DNA of 64,000 bases, taken from positions 1 through 64,000 of the IMG/VR virus record IMGVR_UViG_3300021197_001902; one strand, written 5' to 3'. Of this stretch, positions 1 through 8,288 are shown one piece after another. Under the pieces are notes generated by a model. That model saw only the letters and a program-made list of their open reading frames with translations, had not been told where the DNA came from and ran no database searches. Made by a program: the position numbers and the translations under genes. The stretch comes from a virus. Position 1 is the first letter of the stretch. Every line of letters begins with the position of its first letter.

Positions 1-13
1 TTCCATAATATTT

Positions 14-640
14 TTATGTTACAGGCTCTACTTTAACCTTTCCTGAATGTTCGCCTGATTTTAGCTCTTGATCCATAACTACTTGAGATGTAACATCCCC
101 GAGTAAGGCGGCTATTGTGGTGTCCGGATCAATGCCGGAGCGGACTTCATTTTCAATTCTTTCTTTCATCTTTTTGAAGACTTCTATTTCGGGAACAGAT
201 GGCTTTACAATATCTGCCCCTTGAGTTTGAAGGTGCCTCATAAACATTGTTAAATGATCTTCTAAATCGAAATACGAAGCAGCGGTGCCGGTCGGGTAGG
301 ATCCATCTTCAATGTTAGCGAAAGATGTAACAGCGGCTACTAAAAGAGCTTCCACTACTTTTTCGGAAATTTGTGAGCCGGCTGCAGCGCCGATTGCGCC
401 GCCGATTTTAGTGCCCGAACCGCCCGAGGCGCCTCCGGTGGCCACATCGATTGCTGCGCCGGCGCCCATGCCTAGCACTTTGGCTGTAATGCCTCCATAC
501 TTGGCAGCAAGCTTTTTTAACTTCCCGGGTTCTTTTTCGGCGAAGTAGCCATGTAACTCGCCTATGGTTCTAATGTTAGCTGGGTCTTCCTTAAGTAAAT
601 AAGCATCCCACCTCTCCATTATGAGTTTCATTTCACTCAT
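14..640 (-). CDS. Putative head-core/cargo protein with MKLIMExW N-terminal tag
   Basis: This is a 208-residue protein of unrecognised family. Residues 4-15 read MKLIMERWDAYL, a short N-terminal helical motif that I recall at the start of several unrelated marine phage proteins. A start at the second ATG (position 631) would put this motif exactly at the N-terminus and has GAGTG six bases upstream, so 631 is a credible alternative start. Residues about 55-90 are rich in Gly and Ala (AAIDVATGGASGGSGTKIGG type), compatible with a membrane-interacting or flexible segment; the C-terminal half is charged and probably helical. It lies downstream of the portal gene, where T4-like phages keep head-core and protease genes. 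A core or internal head role is inferred from position and tag only. Confidence 0.55.
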   Translation of the reverse strand: MSEMKLIMERWDAYLLKEDPANIRTIGELHGYFAEKEPGKLKKLAAKYGGITAKVLGMGAGAAIDVATGGASGGSGTKIGGAIGAAAGSQISEKVVEALLVAAVTSFANIEDGSYPTGTAASYFDLEDHLTMFMRHLQTQGADIVKPSVPEIEVFKKMKERIENEVRSGIDPDTTIAALLGDVTSQVVMDQELKSGEHSGKVKVEPVT

Positions 641-643
641 GGT

Positions 644-1150
644 TTAATACCGATTGCGTAGGGGATGGTAGTAATAGCCCGGGCGCTGGGATCCCTTCTC
701 AGCATACTGTGGTACTTCGCCGTACTCGGTCGAATCACGATCAGTCGGGTGCGTGTACATGTTCTCAAGCTCTTTCTCGTACTCGTCGGCGATTTGTTCG
801 TGTTCTGCCTCAAGGCGAACAAACTCTGCTATCACGTATGTTGCGGCCTGCAGTGAGTTGATTTCATCGTTCTCGAAGACTTTACCCTCCAATGAACGGA
901 ACACGTTGCCGCCACGAATTGATGATCGGTCAATAATGCCCTTATCCGCTAACAATTCCAACAAACGGTCCTGATAGGGATAAACGTCTTCAGATGTGTT
1001 TGACTTAGGCATAGTTGTAATCTTCATCTGCGCTGGCATTACAGCTATATCGATCTTATTGTGATCCATGATTAACAAAGATCCATCAAGGGCCCTACGG
1101 GCTTTAAGTTCTACAGTTGCTTGTGGCCCGCCGATCGTAATATTAATCAT
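644..1150 (-). CDS. Hypothetical protein near portal (168 aa)
   Basis: I do not recognise the family of this 168-residue product. It begins with a beta-rich stretch (INITIGGPQATVELKARRAL), has a helical acidic segment at about residues 95-130 (AEFVRLEAEHEQIADEYEKELE) and ends in a Tyr/Arg/Pro-rich tail (PGYYYHPLRNRY). Its ATG lies inside the end of the upstream gene, with an 8-base overlap and GAGGA upstream, indicating translational coupling in the portal-downstream operon. No signal peptide or membrane segment is visible. A head-completion or head-core role is possible from position alone. Confidence 0.6.
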   Translation of the reverse strand: MINITIGGPQATVELKARRALDGSLLIMDHNKIDIAVMPAQMKITTMPKSNTSEDVYPYQDRLLELLADKGIIDRSSIRGGNVFRSLEGKVFENDEINSLQAATYVIAEFVRLEAEHEQIADEYEKELENMYTHPTDRDSTEYGEVPQYAEKGSQRPGYYYHPLRNRY

Positions 1151-1955
1151 TTGCTGTAAGTTCCTCTACAAGCTCTTGTGTTTTAAGTATCTTATTCAGA
1201 TCGATGTCCGAGAATTCACGCTTGCGAAATCCCTCAAGGTACTCTGTAATTTCCTCAAGCCTTTGTGTAATAAGAGGCTCGGTGGCACTTTCGGTTGCAT
1301 TACCAATTAGACTCTTAAGTCTTCCTAGTTCTTCGTTCAAGTAAATACGCAACTCGAAACCGTCATCAGCAAAACTGGTGATATACTGGTTTAACAAGTC
1401 TTTCTGTTCTTTAAGAAGAGTTGTATACTTGTTATTAAACTTTTTGATAAATGAATTGTAAGTCAGGTTGTCTAAAGACTCCATCTTGTTGGTCGATGTA
1501 AGAGAAGTCTGAGCACTCATCGAATCTACGATGGACTGTTCGAATAGGACTTTACTCTTCAGTGAAGTCTTGGTATTAAAGATCGCGTTAACAGATGCAA
1601 GCGACTTGAAGTTGGGAACGAAATTAGACCATACGTCTTGCCCAAGTTGCTTATTAATTGATGCGATCACTTCGGACTGCGCTTCAAATACACTTAATGG
1701 ATTTAGCTGTGAGTGGGCATTCTTTGTTTCTTGGAGCATTCTTTCAGCGAGTTTTTGTTGAATATTCTTTGTATCAAGAAGAGTCTTATATAGAGAAAGT
1801 TCGCAAGCCAAAATAGACTCGCCGGAAAAGCTTTCCTTAATGATCGAAAGAACCGTCGCCTTTCTCTCATCATTTTTATCAACGATAGCCTTGGTTAGTT
1901 CTCTCGTAAGAGTCTCATAAATAAAAGCTGTGTTTCTTTTTTTATTATGCTTCAT
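1143..1955 (-). CDS. Hypothetical helical protein downstream of portal
   Basis: This is a 270-residue, strongly helical, Lys/Glu/Ser-rich protein with no family I can name. I chose the ATG at 1955 (MKHNKKRNTAF) over the upstream ATG at 1988 because AAGGGGAAAAGAAAG lies directly before it, and it gives an 11-base overlap with the portal stop instead of 44. The middle third is Ser/Thr/Asn-rich and the C-terminus is a likely coiled coil (LEEITEYLEGFRKREF). In T4 the genes after the portal encode prohead core and protease proteins, so a scaffold-like role is possible, but no protease motif is seen. Confidence 0.6.
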   Translation of the reverse strand: MKHNKKRNTAFIYETLTRELTKAIVDKNDERKATVLSIIKESFSGESILACELSLYKTLLDTKNIQQKLAERMLQETKNAHSQLNPLSVFEAQSEVIASINKQLGQDVWSNFVPNFKSLASVNAIFNTKTSLKSKVLFEQSIVDSMSAQTSLTSTNKMESLDNLTYNSFIKKFNNKYTTLLKEQKDLLNQYITSFADDGFELRIYLNEELGRLKSLIGNATESATEPLITQRLEEITEYLEGFRKREFSDIDLNKILKTQELVEELTAND

Positions 1956-3918
1956 CTTTCTTTTCCCCTTTTGATTCCATCTGCTCAACTAACATACGAA
2001 CTTTAGTTGTATTTTCAAAGAGAACCTGCTCATTTCTAGTATAAGTAGGTTTGTTATTCTCTTCCAGACCGACAAGTGATTTCAAGTCACGTACACTAAC
2101 AGCCCCGGCGCCATGACCTTTGAGTTTTCTGGATGTGCTGAACTCTGGCCCGCGGACCTGACGGTTCAATTCTCGCTTGGCGGGGCCCTGGGAATGACGA
2201 GTGGCACTTCCCTTACTCCGCTTGAACGGCCTCTTCTCATAAGGTGTGCCTTGCTGTAGGGTTGGTGCTTCTTCTAAATCCTCCCGACGACCCGGAGTGG
2301 TTAGGAGAACATCATCTGCGGCATCCTCGGGGCCCGTAGCAGGATCTTCCATACCTAGGTTATCGATCTCCGCGTCGAGGTCTCCTCCAAGGTCTCCTCC
2401 AAGGTCTCCTCCAAGGTCGCCACCCAGACCTGCGGCGCCTTCTTCCCCTACGTCAAAGCCATCATCAACAACTCCCTCTAGAGCTTGCTGGTACTTTCGA
2501 TCATAGAAAGTTTCGCGTTGATTGCGAAGGAACTCAGAGTCAGACATCCCAAGAATGTTAGAAGCAACCCAGCGTTTGCTGAACGTACCCTCGGGAACAG
2601 ACACAGCAGTCTCGAACTTAGTTTTCATGTACTCAAGCTGCTGCAATTCAGCAAGGCGGGAAGGGTTATTCAAGGTAATTTTGAATCCCAAAAGATCTTG
2701 GCCGCGGAACCCAAGTGTATAAAGATGTACAATAGCCATCTTTTCTAGCTCAGAAACGACTGATCTCTGCAGCCTGTGGATCGTTCTGGCGAAACGAATG
2801 TCTTTTTGCGCCAGGGTAGTCTTATCTTCAGAGCCGCCTTCAAGGTTTGTAAGATATGCCTGCGGGATCTTAATCGCTGCAAATAGTTTGTCGCGAAGAT
2901 ACTTAACATCCTCAATATCGTCCAAAGACTTGGCGCCCGGGAGTGATTTAATCTCTGATCCGACACCACCGCGCATTGGGATGAAGTAGTCTTCTTCAAG
3001 AGAGAGCGGGTTGTATCGCAGGTCAACACGACCAGTGTTGGCGTTAACTAGAGAGTTACGCTTCATCTCCGACTTTACCTTCTCCATATACTGTGGGATA
3101 TCCTGTGGTGGAATGTTACCCACATCAATCTTAAACACTCGGCGCTCTGGAGCGCGGACAACACGATAGGCGATCATCGCATCCTCAAGCAGTGTAAGCT
3201 GGCGCCAGATACGTCGAGCAGGGTCAAGCACGGATGTTCCGTATGGACTGTATTTATCGTTGCCCAGAATGCGGAAGTGTGCAACCTGCCAGTTCTCGAA
3301 GCTCATGCCGGCGCCGTTCCACTGATATTGAACATAGTTTGGATTGGTCTGATCCTGGCCTTCCAGGCGCTCGACTTCATTGTTTGGCATACCAATAACG
3401 GAGGTAATACCAATCCTCTCATCAATGTCCATATATAGAAAGAAGTCTCCGTACTTGCACATTGATCGAGCCCAGCCGAAGCAGTTAAACTCAATATTCA
3501 AAACATCATAAAACAGCGACTCTAGAATGGTTTTGATTTCATGATTAAGACAATCAATGTTTAACAAGCGATCATACTCGTTTGAAGTGGTCATCTCGTC
3601 AGCATAGATATCCAGCGCCGATGCTATCTCTGGCATGTACTCCATCTGCTCAAAGTCAATATATCTTTCTGCTCGATTCTGGTTGCGGAAAGCTGCTGAT
3701 GTAAACAGGTTATAGTTTTGGGACATGTTGGAATCATGCCTCTTAAACTCCTGTCCGGACATCGAGCGGAATTTATAGCGATATTTATCGAGGTCTGCTC
3801 TTCGCTCTTGTCTGGCAACTTGTGTGCGGTAGTTTACGATCGGGCCCGATAAAATTCTGGTCAATCGCTTAAACAGCGGAGATGCCGGGTTTCTTGTATT
3901 ATTTTTGCTTTTAGCCAT
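1945..3918 (-). CDS. gp20: Portal protein (T4 gp20 family)
   Basis: This 657-residue protein is the dodecameric portal ring at the head vertex, through which DNA is packaged and to which the tail attaches. It shows the gp20-type core: the FEQMEYMPEIASALDIYADE stretch near residues 90-110, RVVRAPERRVFKIDVGNIP near 255-275, and the IPQAYL / DKTTLAQKDIRFARTI region near 350-380. The C-terminus beyond about residue 500 is an extension rich in Gly, Asp and Glu with four GGDL units, then a basic segment; T4 gp20 is shorter (about 524 residues). It sits 8 bases after the terminase stop, with AGGATAG before its ATG, so packaging motor and portal are co-translated. Confidence 0.93.
   Translation of the reverse strand: MAKSKNNTRNPASPLFKRLTRILSGPIVNYRTQVARQERRADLDKYRYKFRSMSGQEFKRHDSNMSQNYNLFTSAAFRNQNRAERYIDFEQMEYMPEIASALDIYADEMTTSNEYDRLLNIDCLNHEIKTILESLFYDVLNIEFNCFGWARSMCKYGDFFLYMDIDERIGITSVIGMPNNEVERLEGQDQTNPNYVQYQWNGAGMSFENWQVAHFRILGNDKYSPYGTSVLDPARRIWRQLTLLEDAMIAYRVVRAPERRVFKIDVGNIPPQDIPQYMEKVKSEMKRNSLVNANTGRVDLRYNPLSLEEDYFIPMRGGVGSEIKSLPGAKSLDDIEDVKYLRDKLFAAIKIPQAYLTNLEGGSEDKTTLAQKDIRFARTIHRLQRSVVSELEKMAIVHLYTLGFRGQDLLGFKITLNNPSRLAELQQLEYMKTKFETAVSVPEGTFSKRWVASNILGMSDSEFLRNQRETFYDRKYQQALEGVVDDGFDVGEEGAAGLGGDLGGDLGGDLGGDLDAEIDNLGMEDPATGPEDAADDVLLTTPGRREDLEEAPTLQQGTPYEKRPFKRSKGSATRHSQGPAKRELNRQVRGPEFSTSRKLKGHGAGAVSVRDLKSLVGLEENNKPTYTRNEQVLFENTTKVRMLVEQMESKGEKKDEA
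2378..2425. repeat. 12-bp tandem repeat coding GGDL units in the portal C-terminus
   Basis: The unit aggtctcctcca occurs three times without change at 2378-2413, followed by one diverged copy to 2425. In the portal frame it encodes repeated Gly-Gly-Asp-Leu. Perfect tandem units suggest recent slippage expansion. Confidence 0.85.
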
Positions 3919-3926
3919 GTTCTATC

Positions 3927-5510
3927 CTAGCCTTTTATTAACCCAAAATATTCTTGATTAAATTCTTTTGCTTCTTCGATTCTTTCGGTTTCCTTGGTCA
4001 TCCTATGACCCAGCATACCAGGGATGGTCGTAGAAATGCTTGTTTTCGCAGTACTAATAGCCGATACAAACGACTTACTATACTCTACGTTTCTTTGACT
4101 TTCTACAATCACTGTATCCCTCACCCAACAACCAATAGCAAATGACATAGTTAAATCATCGTTGTAACTTCTCATCGCCTGTGGTCGCCCATGATGCCAA
4201 ATAAATGTTTTCATCTCCGACAACAAACGATTGGAGTTAATCGTAATTAGTTTATTTCTCATAAACTCTTCCATTTTAGCTACGATCAGCGGCCTTGTTT
4301 TTGAAGAGGTAGTAAAACCTGGGATTACATTTGACTGCCATTGTGCTGTCATCGGGTCCACATACCGGTGGTCATTCTTGGTTGCATAGTATAGGTTAGG
4401 ATACCCTTTATCTATCAATTTTTTAAGTACTGCATAACCTATATTGTTGTTTTCTATTACTAACATAGGATTACCGTATTCAGCTGCTACATTGGAAAGA
4501 ATGTCCGCAAAGTCGTCAGGTGTTGGTTTGCCAACATATTCGGCCACTTGTTCTAATGTAGTAAGCTCCAATATATGAAACGCACTGTTGTCCTTACCAT
4601 CGCCACGAGCAACGTCGGCAACAATTAAATAATGGTTTTCTGGATTGTATTGTTTCCAAATCCAATAGTTTCTATCAAACCCAGTGCGATATTCTGGGGA
4701 GGTCGTCTTTTCTAAGTACCACTGAATATCTTCAGGATGTATGACAGTCTCACCCGAGACATTGAAGTTACACTCAAGCTCCTGTGCAATTTGTCGCCTG
4801 GACATGTTGCGCGTCTCTTTTTCAAACCATTTCTTGTCACGGTCTGGGTGTGCATCCCACATCAAAGTGGTCATATGAAAATCGTTGGTGCCGGCTTCGG
4901 CCTCAACACAGTTTTGATGAAACCAGTTTCCCACACCATTAGGGGTAGAGAGCGCGATACAGCGTCCACCAGTAGATAGAGTAGGATAGAGAGCAGTCCA
5001 GAGTTCATCTAAGCGTTCCACGTGAGCAGCCTCATCGATGATAAGGAGCGATAGAGCTTCCGAACGACCAGCGTCTCCAGAGGTTGAAGAGCCCTTAATC
5101 TGAGATCCGTTGCTTAATTCAAACGAGGTTCTATTGTCTACAGCAATATCTGAAATCTGCATCCACTTTGGCAGATTCTTAATGATTGCTTTTACTTTTT
5201 TGACAAGGTTAGTGGCTGTCTGTAGTTTAGTGGCCACCACAAGAATGTTCTTGTCTTTGTGGAATAACATTAACCACGCAACATAAGCTGCGCTGATAGT
5301 TGATATGCCCAGCTGCCGGGCTTTTAGAATGATATTGAAACGATAATCGCGGAAGTCTTTTAACAGATCCTGCTGATAGTCATACGCTTTGAAAGGGATC
5401 AGGCCTCTCTGCGGGTGTGAGATGCGACAATAGTTTGTTGTAAAGTAAACCGGATCTTTGCCGGCTTTAACAATCTCTTTTAATATCTCTTGCTTTGTAA
5501 GAGCTGCCAT
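3927..5510 (-). CDS. terL: Terminase large subunit (T4 gp17 type)
   Basis: This 527-residue ATPase-nuclease drives DNA into the prohead and cuts the concatemer. The ATPase domain has a Walker A-like KARQLGIST at residues 63-71, Walker B LLIIDEAA ending at residues 159-160 (DE), and a coupling motif ALSTPNG near 185. The nuclease domain carries the acidic residues expected of an RNase H-like fold: VADVARGDGKD near 300, VIENNN near 355 and YNDDLTMSFAIG near 455. Length and motifs match T4 gp17-like headful packaging enzymes. No small terminase subunit gene is recognisable in the window. It is followed directly by the portal gene. Confidence 0.95.
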   Translation of the reverse strand: MAALTKQEILKEIVKAGKDPVYFTTNYCRISHPQRGLIPFKAYDYQQDLLKDFRDYRFNIILKARQLGISTISAAYVAWLMLFHKDKNILVVATKLQTATNLVKKVKAIIKNLPKWMQISDIAVDNRTSFELSNGSQIKGSSTSGDAGRSEALSLLIIDEAAHVERLDELWTALYPTLSTGGRCIALSTPNGVGNWFHQNCVEAEAGTNDFHMTTLMWDAHPDRDKKWFEKETRNMSRRQIAQELECNFNVSGETVIHPEDIQWYLEKTTSPEYRTGFDRNYWIWKQYNPENHYLIVADVARGDGKDNSAFHILELTTLEQVAEYVGKPTPDDFADILSNVAAEYGNPMLVIENNNIGYAVLKKLIDKGYPNLYYATKNDHRYVDPMTAQWQSNVIPGFTTSSKTRPLIVAKMEEFMRNKLITINSNRLLSEMKTFIWHHGRPQAMRSYNDDLTMSFAIGCWVRDTVIVESQRNVEYSKSFVSAISTAKTSISTTIPGMLGHRMTKETERIEEAKEFNQEYFGLIKG

Positions 5511-5511
5511 A

Positions 5512-6051
5512 TTAGATCTTCACATTTGAAGGCTTTTTGGCGTCTCTCCCTAGTGCAAGAAAATCTCTGATTGCGCTGTCGAGGCGGTCCTTCTCAGATC
5601 CGCCGTTTACTTCATCAACGTCCGTCAGGCCGCCAATGCGGTAATCACAGTGAGCCTGGACATCGGTGCGGTAGTTAGAGATACGCTGCACCAAAATGTG
5701 TGGCTCACCTTCCTTTGTTAAGGCTAGTGTGTTACCGGTGACGACTTTGTATTCTTTCTTCAGGAAACTAACAATGTCTTGCAGACGCTGCTCGATCTCA
5801 CCTTCAAAGCCTTTGTCTTTAACTTCTTTTAGTCTTGATTCTGCTTGATAAGTAATACGCAGGATAGGACCGTGGAACTTGACACCGAAGCCATCCATCA
5901 CTCGTCGGTCATGAATATAATGTCCGTCTTCTCTTTCAAGACCTGCTGTGCGGGCCTTGCCATCAGCCTGAAGGGTCGCGTCGTGCGCTCCGTCATAGGC
6001 GTTTGCAGCTGCTTGGTTGATTCCTTGTACAATGTCGTATACTGATGCCAT
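5512..6051 (-). CDS. Hypothetical protein upstream of terminase (179 aa)
   Basis: I do not recognise this family. The 179-residue product starts with a helical ASVYDIVQGINQAAANAYDGAHD stretch, has a central segment FHGPILRITYQAESRLKEV followed by a likely coiled coil, and contains a region around residues 100-135 that could be a small alpha/beta fold (ALTKEGEPHILVQRISNYRTDVQAH). It lies one base from the terminase start and so is tightly coupled to packaging genes. A connector, head-completion or small-terminase-like role would fit the position, but no sequence motif supports any one of these. Confidence 0.6.
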   Translation of the reverse strand: MASVYDIVQGINQAAANAYDGAHDATLQADGKARTAGLEREDGHYIHDRRVMDGFGVKFHGPILRITYQAESRLKEVKDKGFEGEIEQRLQDIVSFLKKEYKVVTGNTLALTKEGEPHILVQRISNYRTDVQAHCDYRIGGLTDVDEVNGGSEKDRLDSAIRDFLALGRDAKKPSNVKI

Positions 6052-6054
6052 TTT

Positions 6055-6438
6055 TTATTGTTCCCTGTTCGGTCTCCACCCGTCTGTCCATCGGTCTTCT
6101 CGATCTTCGATATATTGTATGTAACAGTTGAAGCAAGCTTCGAACTTGTTCATATACAAATCATCGCGTGGATGAAAAGAATATTTTTGACAAACAGGAC
6201 AAGTCCTATTATTATCTCTATTAAGTAGTTTTTTGTTTATTAAAAAACCATCTGCTTCAACTTTGTCTTGAGATTCGGCAAGTTTTGCAAATTTACGCTG
6301 CTCTTCCTGAGACTGTTGGATGTATTCTTTTTCCTTATCCTCATCCCAAAAGCGTTTAGGATTATACGTTGCCTCCTCGCCATACTTCTGCGAAATGGCC
6401 TTTTCAAGTTTCACTATATAGTCCTGATCTTTACTCAC
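6055..6438 (-). CDS. Small zinc-ribbon-like protein (127 aa)
   Basis: This 127-residue protein has a helical, charged N-terminal half and a C-terminal pair of CxxC knuckles, CPVC near residue 80 and CFNC near residue 103, which should bind one zinc ion. No other domain is recognised. Its start overlaps the end of the spanin-like gene by 8 bases. The role is unknown; zinc ribbons of this size in phages are often nucleic-acid or protein-binding accessory factors. The C-terminus is acidic then Trp/Arg-rich (DREDRWTDGWRPNRE). Confidence 0.6.
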   Translation of the reverse strand: MSKDQDYIVKLEKAISQKYGEEATYNPKRFWDEDKEKEYIQQSQEEQRKFAKLAESQDKVEADGFLINKKLLNRDNNRTCPVCQKYSFHPRDDLYMNKFEACFNCYIQYIEDREDRWTDGWRPNREQ

Positions 6439-6913
6439 GTACTATCTCCGTTGACAGTGCGAAGATCCCCAACGAAGTAAGTGTGCCGATACCAAAGCCA
6501 AGTCCAACCATAAATGGCGCTTTGTCAGGGGGCTGACTCATAACTAATTTTGTTAGGCGGTCAACCTCAGTAGCCCTCAGAATCATCATTGATTCGTGCT
6601 TATCTTTCCAGGCAGCAATTTCTATATCTTTATAATCAAGCTGAATTTCATAGTTCTCTTTTTGTACTTGTAGTTCGTACTCCAAGCGAAGACCACATTC
6701 AGCATCTTCGAACCTTTGCTCATTGATAATTTTTGCCGCGGCATCCAGTGATAGCAGAACCCCATCAAACGGCACAATATCACCAGCCTCAATCGGTAGT
6801 ATTGTGTAGTCAGGCAATCTGACATCTGTTTCATCAACAGCTTGCGCAGAAGCAATTGGGGTGCCCACAACCATGAATAGTGCTAGGTATAATGTTATTG
6901 TTCTTTTAATCAT
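6431..6913 (-). CDS. Exported coiled-coil membrane protein, spanin-like
   Basis: The ATG at 6913 gives a 160-residue protein with a clear N-terminal signal sequence (IKRTITLYLALFMVVGTPIASAQA) and a possible signal peptidase cut after AQA. An upstream TTG at 6937 exists but would overlap the previous gene. Residues about 65-130 form a charged, probably coiled-coil region. A hydrophobic segment near the C-terminus (FMVGLGFGIGTLTSLGIFAL) looks like a second membrane anchor. With the neighbouring holin-like and single-pass coiled-coil genes this suggests a lysis cassette, and the protein could be part of an outer-membrane disruption (spanin) unit. There is no lipobox cysteine, so an o-spanin assignment is not supported. 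Confidence 0.5.
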   Translation of the reverse strand: MIKRTITLYLALFMVVGTPIASAQAVDETDVRLPDYTILPIEAGDIVPFDGVLLSLDAAAKIINEQRFEDAECGLRLEYELQVQKENYEIQLDYKDIEIAAWKDKHESMMILRATEVDRLTKLVMSQPPDKAPFMVGLGFGIGTLTSLGIFALSTEIVRE

Positions 6914-6914
6914 A

Positions 6915-7313
6915 TTACAGTCCAAAGGCGTCAGCAATTTGTTTTGCTAACTTCTCTGGGTCATTATACCCTTCGTCCACCATCTTTTTAAGCTCTGCTT
7001 CTTTTGCTTTGTCGAGACTGTCTCCTCTTTCTTCAAACTTTCTCTTTAGCTCCTCTTTTCTTTTAAGGTGCTCTTGCAGACGAAGGTTCTTTTCCGCTAC
7101 CTCTGTGTTATGTATATGTGAAATAGTTTCTAGCTCGGCGTCATGTTGGTCTTTTTTTGCATCGAGCAAATCAATCGCCTTAACCAACAGGCCGGCGTTT
7201 CGAGTACCCCAGCTTATCAGGCCGGCCACTAAAACCAATAGGCCCAGGACGAGGGCCCACCAAAACTTCTTAGCTAGCAACCATGCTTTTTTTGCAATTA
7301 GTTTAGCTTTCAC
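6915..7313 (-). CDS. Single-pass membrane coiled-coil protein, i-spanin-like
   Basis: This is a 132-residue protein starting at GTG, whose first bases overlap the holin stop (GGTGA). It has a short basic N-terminus, one membrane segment at about residues 18-35 (FWWALVLGLLVLVAGLISW), then a long charged coiled coil (about 55-110). This is the architecture of inner-membrane spanins (Rz-like), which bridge the periplasm at the last step of lysis in Gram-negative hosts. The family itself is not recognised. It is adjacent to a holin-like gene and an exported coiled-coil gene. Confidence 0.5.
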   Translation of the reverse strand: MKAKLIAKKAWLLAKKFWWALVLGLLVLVAGLISWGTRNAGLLVKAIDLLDAKKDQHDAELETISHIHNTEVAEKNLRLQEHLKRKEELKRKFEERGDSLDKAKEAELKKMVDEGYNDPEKLAKQIADAFGL

Positions 7314-7510
7314 CTTCCATACCCTTTCAGTTTAGCCACGGCGTCAATAACAGTCTGGCCACCAATATAAACTGTAGTAATAATCACCCAGTCGCTTGAA
7401 GCCAAATCAGCAAATAATAGTAGTGCTGTCGCGGTTCCCCAGGCCAGTAACTTTCTGGACACTAGCTTCTCTAGTCCTCTATCTAGTATATGTCTCTGTC
7501 GATCAGTCAT
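7310..7510 (-). CDS. Putative holin
   Basis: The ATG at 7510 (MTDRQRHILDRGLEKLV) is preceded by GGGAGAAATGAT, a strong ribosome binding site, and gives a 66-residue protein; an upstream in-frame start at 7576 would run into the divergent gene. Two hydrophobic stretches (LAWGTATALLLFADLA and WVIITTVYIGGQTVIDAVA) are separated by a short polar turn, and the N-terminus is charged. Small size, two membrane segments and neighbouring spanin-like genes fit a class II holin that permeabilises the inner membrane to time lysis. No holin family signature was recognised beyond this. Confidence 0.45.
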   Translation of the reverse strand: MTDRQRHILDRGLEKLVSRKLLAWGTATALLLFADLASSDWVIITTVYIGGQTVIDAVAKLKGYGR

Positions 7511-7524
7511 ATCATTTCTCCCAC

Positions 7525-7532
7525 TATAAATA
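7525..7532 (+). promoter_or_regulatory. Possible T4-type late promoter (TATAAATA)
   Basis: The octamer TATAAATA, the T4 late -10 consensus recognised by gp55-RNA polymerase, lies 15 bases before the ATG of the only plus-strand gene, in the 37-base divergent gap. A gp55-like protein is encoded in this window. The implied leader would be only about 10 bases, and the same octamer also occurs inside genes (for example 33474-33481 and 43409-43416), so chance is possible. Confidence 0.3.
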
Positions 7533-7547
7533 GGTTCAACACATATT

Positions 7548-8288
7548 ATGTCTAAGCGCACCGAGCTTAAATTCAAGAAAATGCTAAAGAAAGCTGACTT
7601 TGTACATGCCGACTTGGAATACCATGAAGAACTGGTTCATGAAGCTAAAATGGGTTTCAACAAATCTTTTATAGAGAAAATTAACAACATGTCAAGACTT
7701 CAAAAGAGACACTGGAAGCGACATGTAAAATTATTAAATGACGAGAAGGCTAAAAGGCTCCTTGAAGAGGCACAAAAAGATAAAGAAAAAGCAGAACAAG
7801 AGATTGAGGAAGACACCAGCTGTGCTGTGGGGGCCGTGAACAAAGAAACCTTTATAGATGGAATCACTGGAGAAGAGCGATATCTCAATCCCGAGGAGAT
7901 CGATGAGATGGATGTCGAGGATAAACAGGGTGTTATCAAAAAACTCTATCGCAGAATTGCAAATGTAACTCATCCGGATAAATTAATCGCGGCCGGAGTT
8001 GGGCCTCTAGAAGTTAACAAAAAAACAAAATTATTTAAGAAAGCCAAAGAAGCCTATGAACGTGACAATTGGTATACAATCTACTCTATTGCGATAGACT
8101 TGGGTATATCCCCCGGTGACATAAACGAAAAACAAATTGCTTGGATTGAAGAGGATATTAAACTCACGCTGGGTAGGATAACTTCAATCGGGGGCTTATT
8201 TACCTGGGTATGGTATATTTCTGACGAGGTGCAGAAGGAAGAAATTATGAAGCAATACTTCAAACAGGTTTACGACTGGGATGTATAG
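7548..8288 (+). CDS. J-domain protein (DnaJ-like co-chaperone domain)
   Basis: This 246-residue protein is the only gene on the plus strand. Its first half is a very charged, probably helical segment (about residues 45-90 rich in Lys/Glu). Residues about 125-175 resemble a J domain: KKLYRRIANVTHPDK contains the invariant HPD motif, followed by KLFKKAKEAYERDNW. J domains stimulate the ATPase of host Hsp70 (DnaK), so the likely role is recruiting the host chaperone to a phage process such as replication or head assembly. The C-terminus is hydrophobic and Trp-rich (GGLFTWVWYISDE). Neither the Gly/Phe region nor the zinc domain of full DnaJ is present. It sits divergent from the lysis genes and convergent with the recombination gene. 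Confidence 0.7.
   Translation: MSKRTELKFKKMLKKADFVHADLEYHEELVHEAKMGFNKSFIEKINNMSRLQKRHWKRHVKLLNDEKAKRLLEEAQKDKEKAEQEIEEDTSCAVGAVNKETFIDGITGEERYLNPEEIDEMDVEDKQGVIKKLYRRIANVTHPDKLIAAGVGPLEVNKKTKLFKKAKEAYERDNWYTIYSIAIDLGISPGDINEKQIAWIEEDIKLTLGRITSIGGLFTWVWYISDEVQKEEIMKQYFKQVYDWDV

Noticed and set aside
1-13. Possible start codon of a next gene (ATG at 6 on the minus strand)
   Set aside because: Only two codons are inside the window and no clear ribosome binding site precedes it, so it cannot be supported.
2246-2506. Plus-strand reading frame opposite the portal C-terminus
   Set aside because: It encodes a Ser/Arg/Pro-rich repeat that is simply the antisense of the GGDL repeat; the portal frame explains the sequence.
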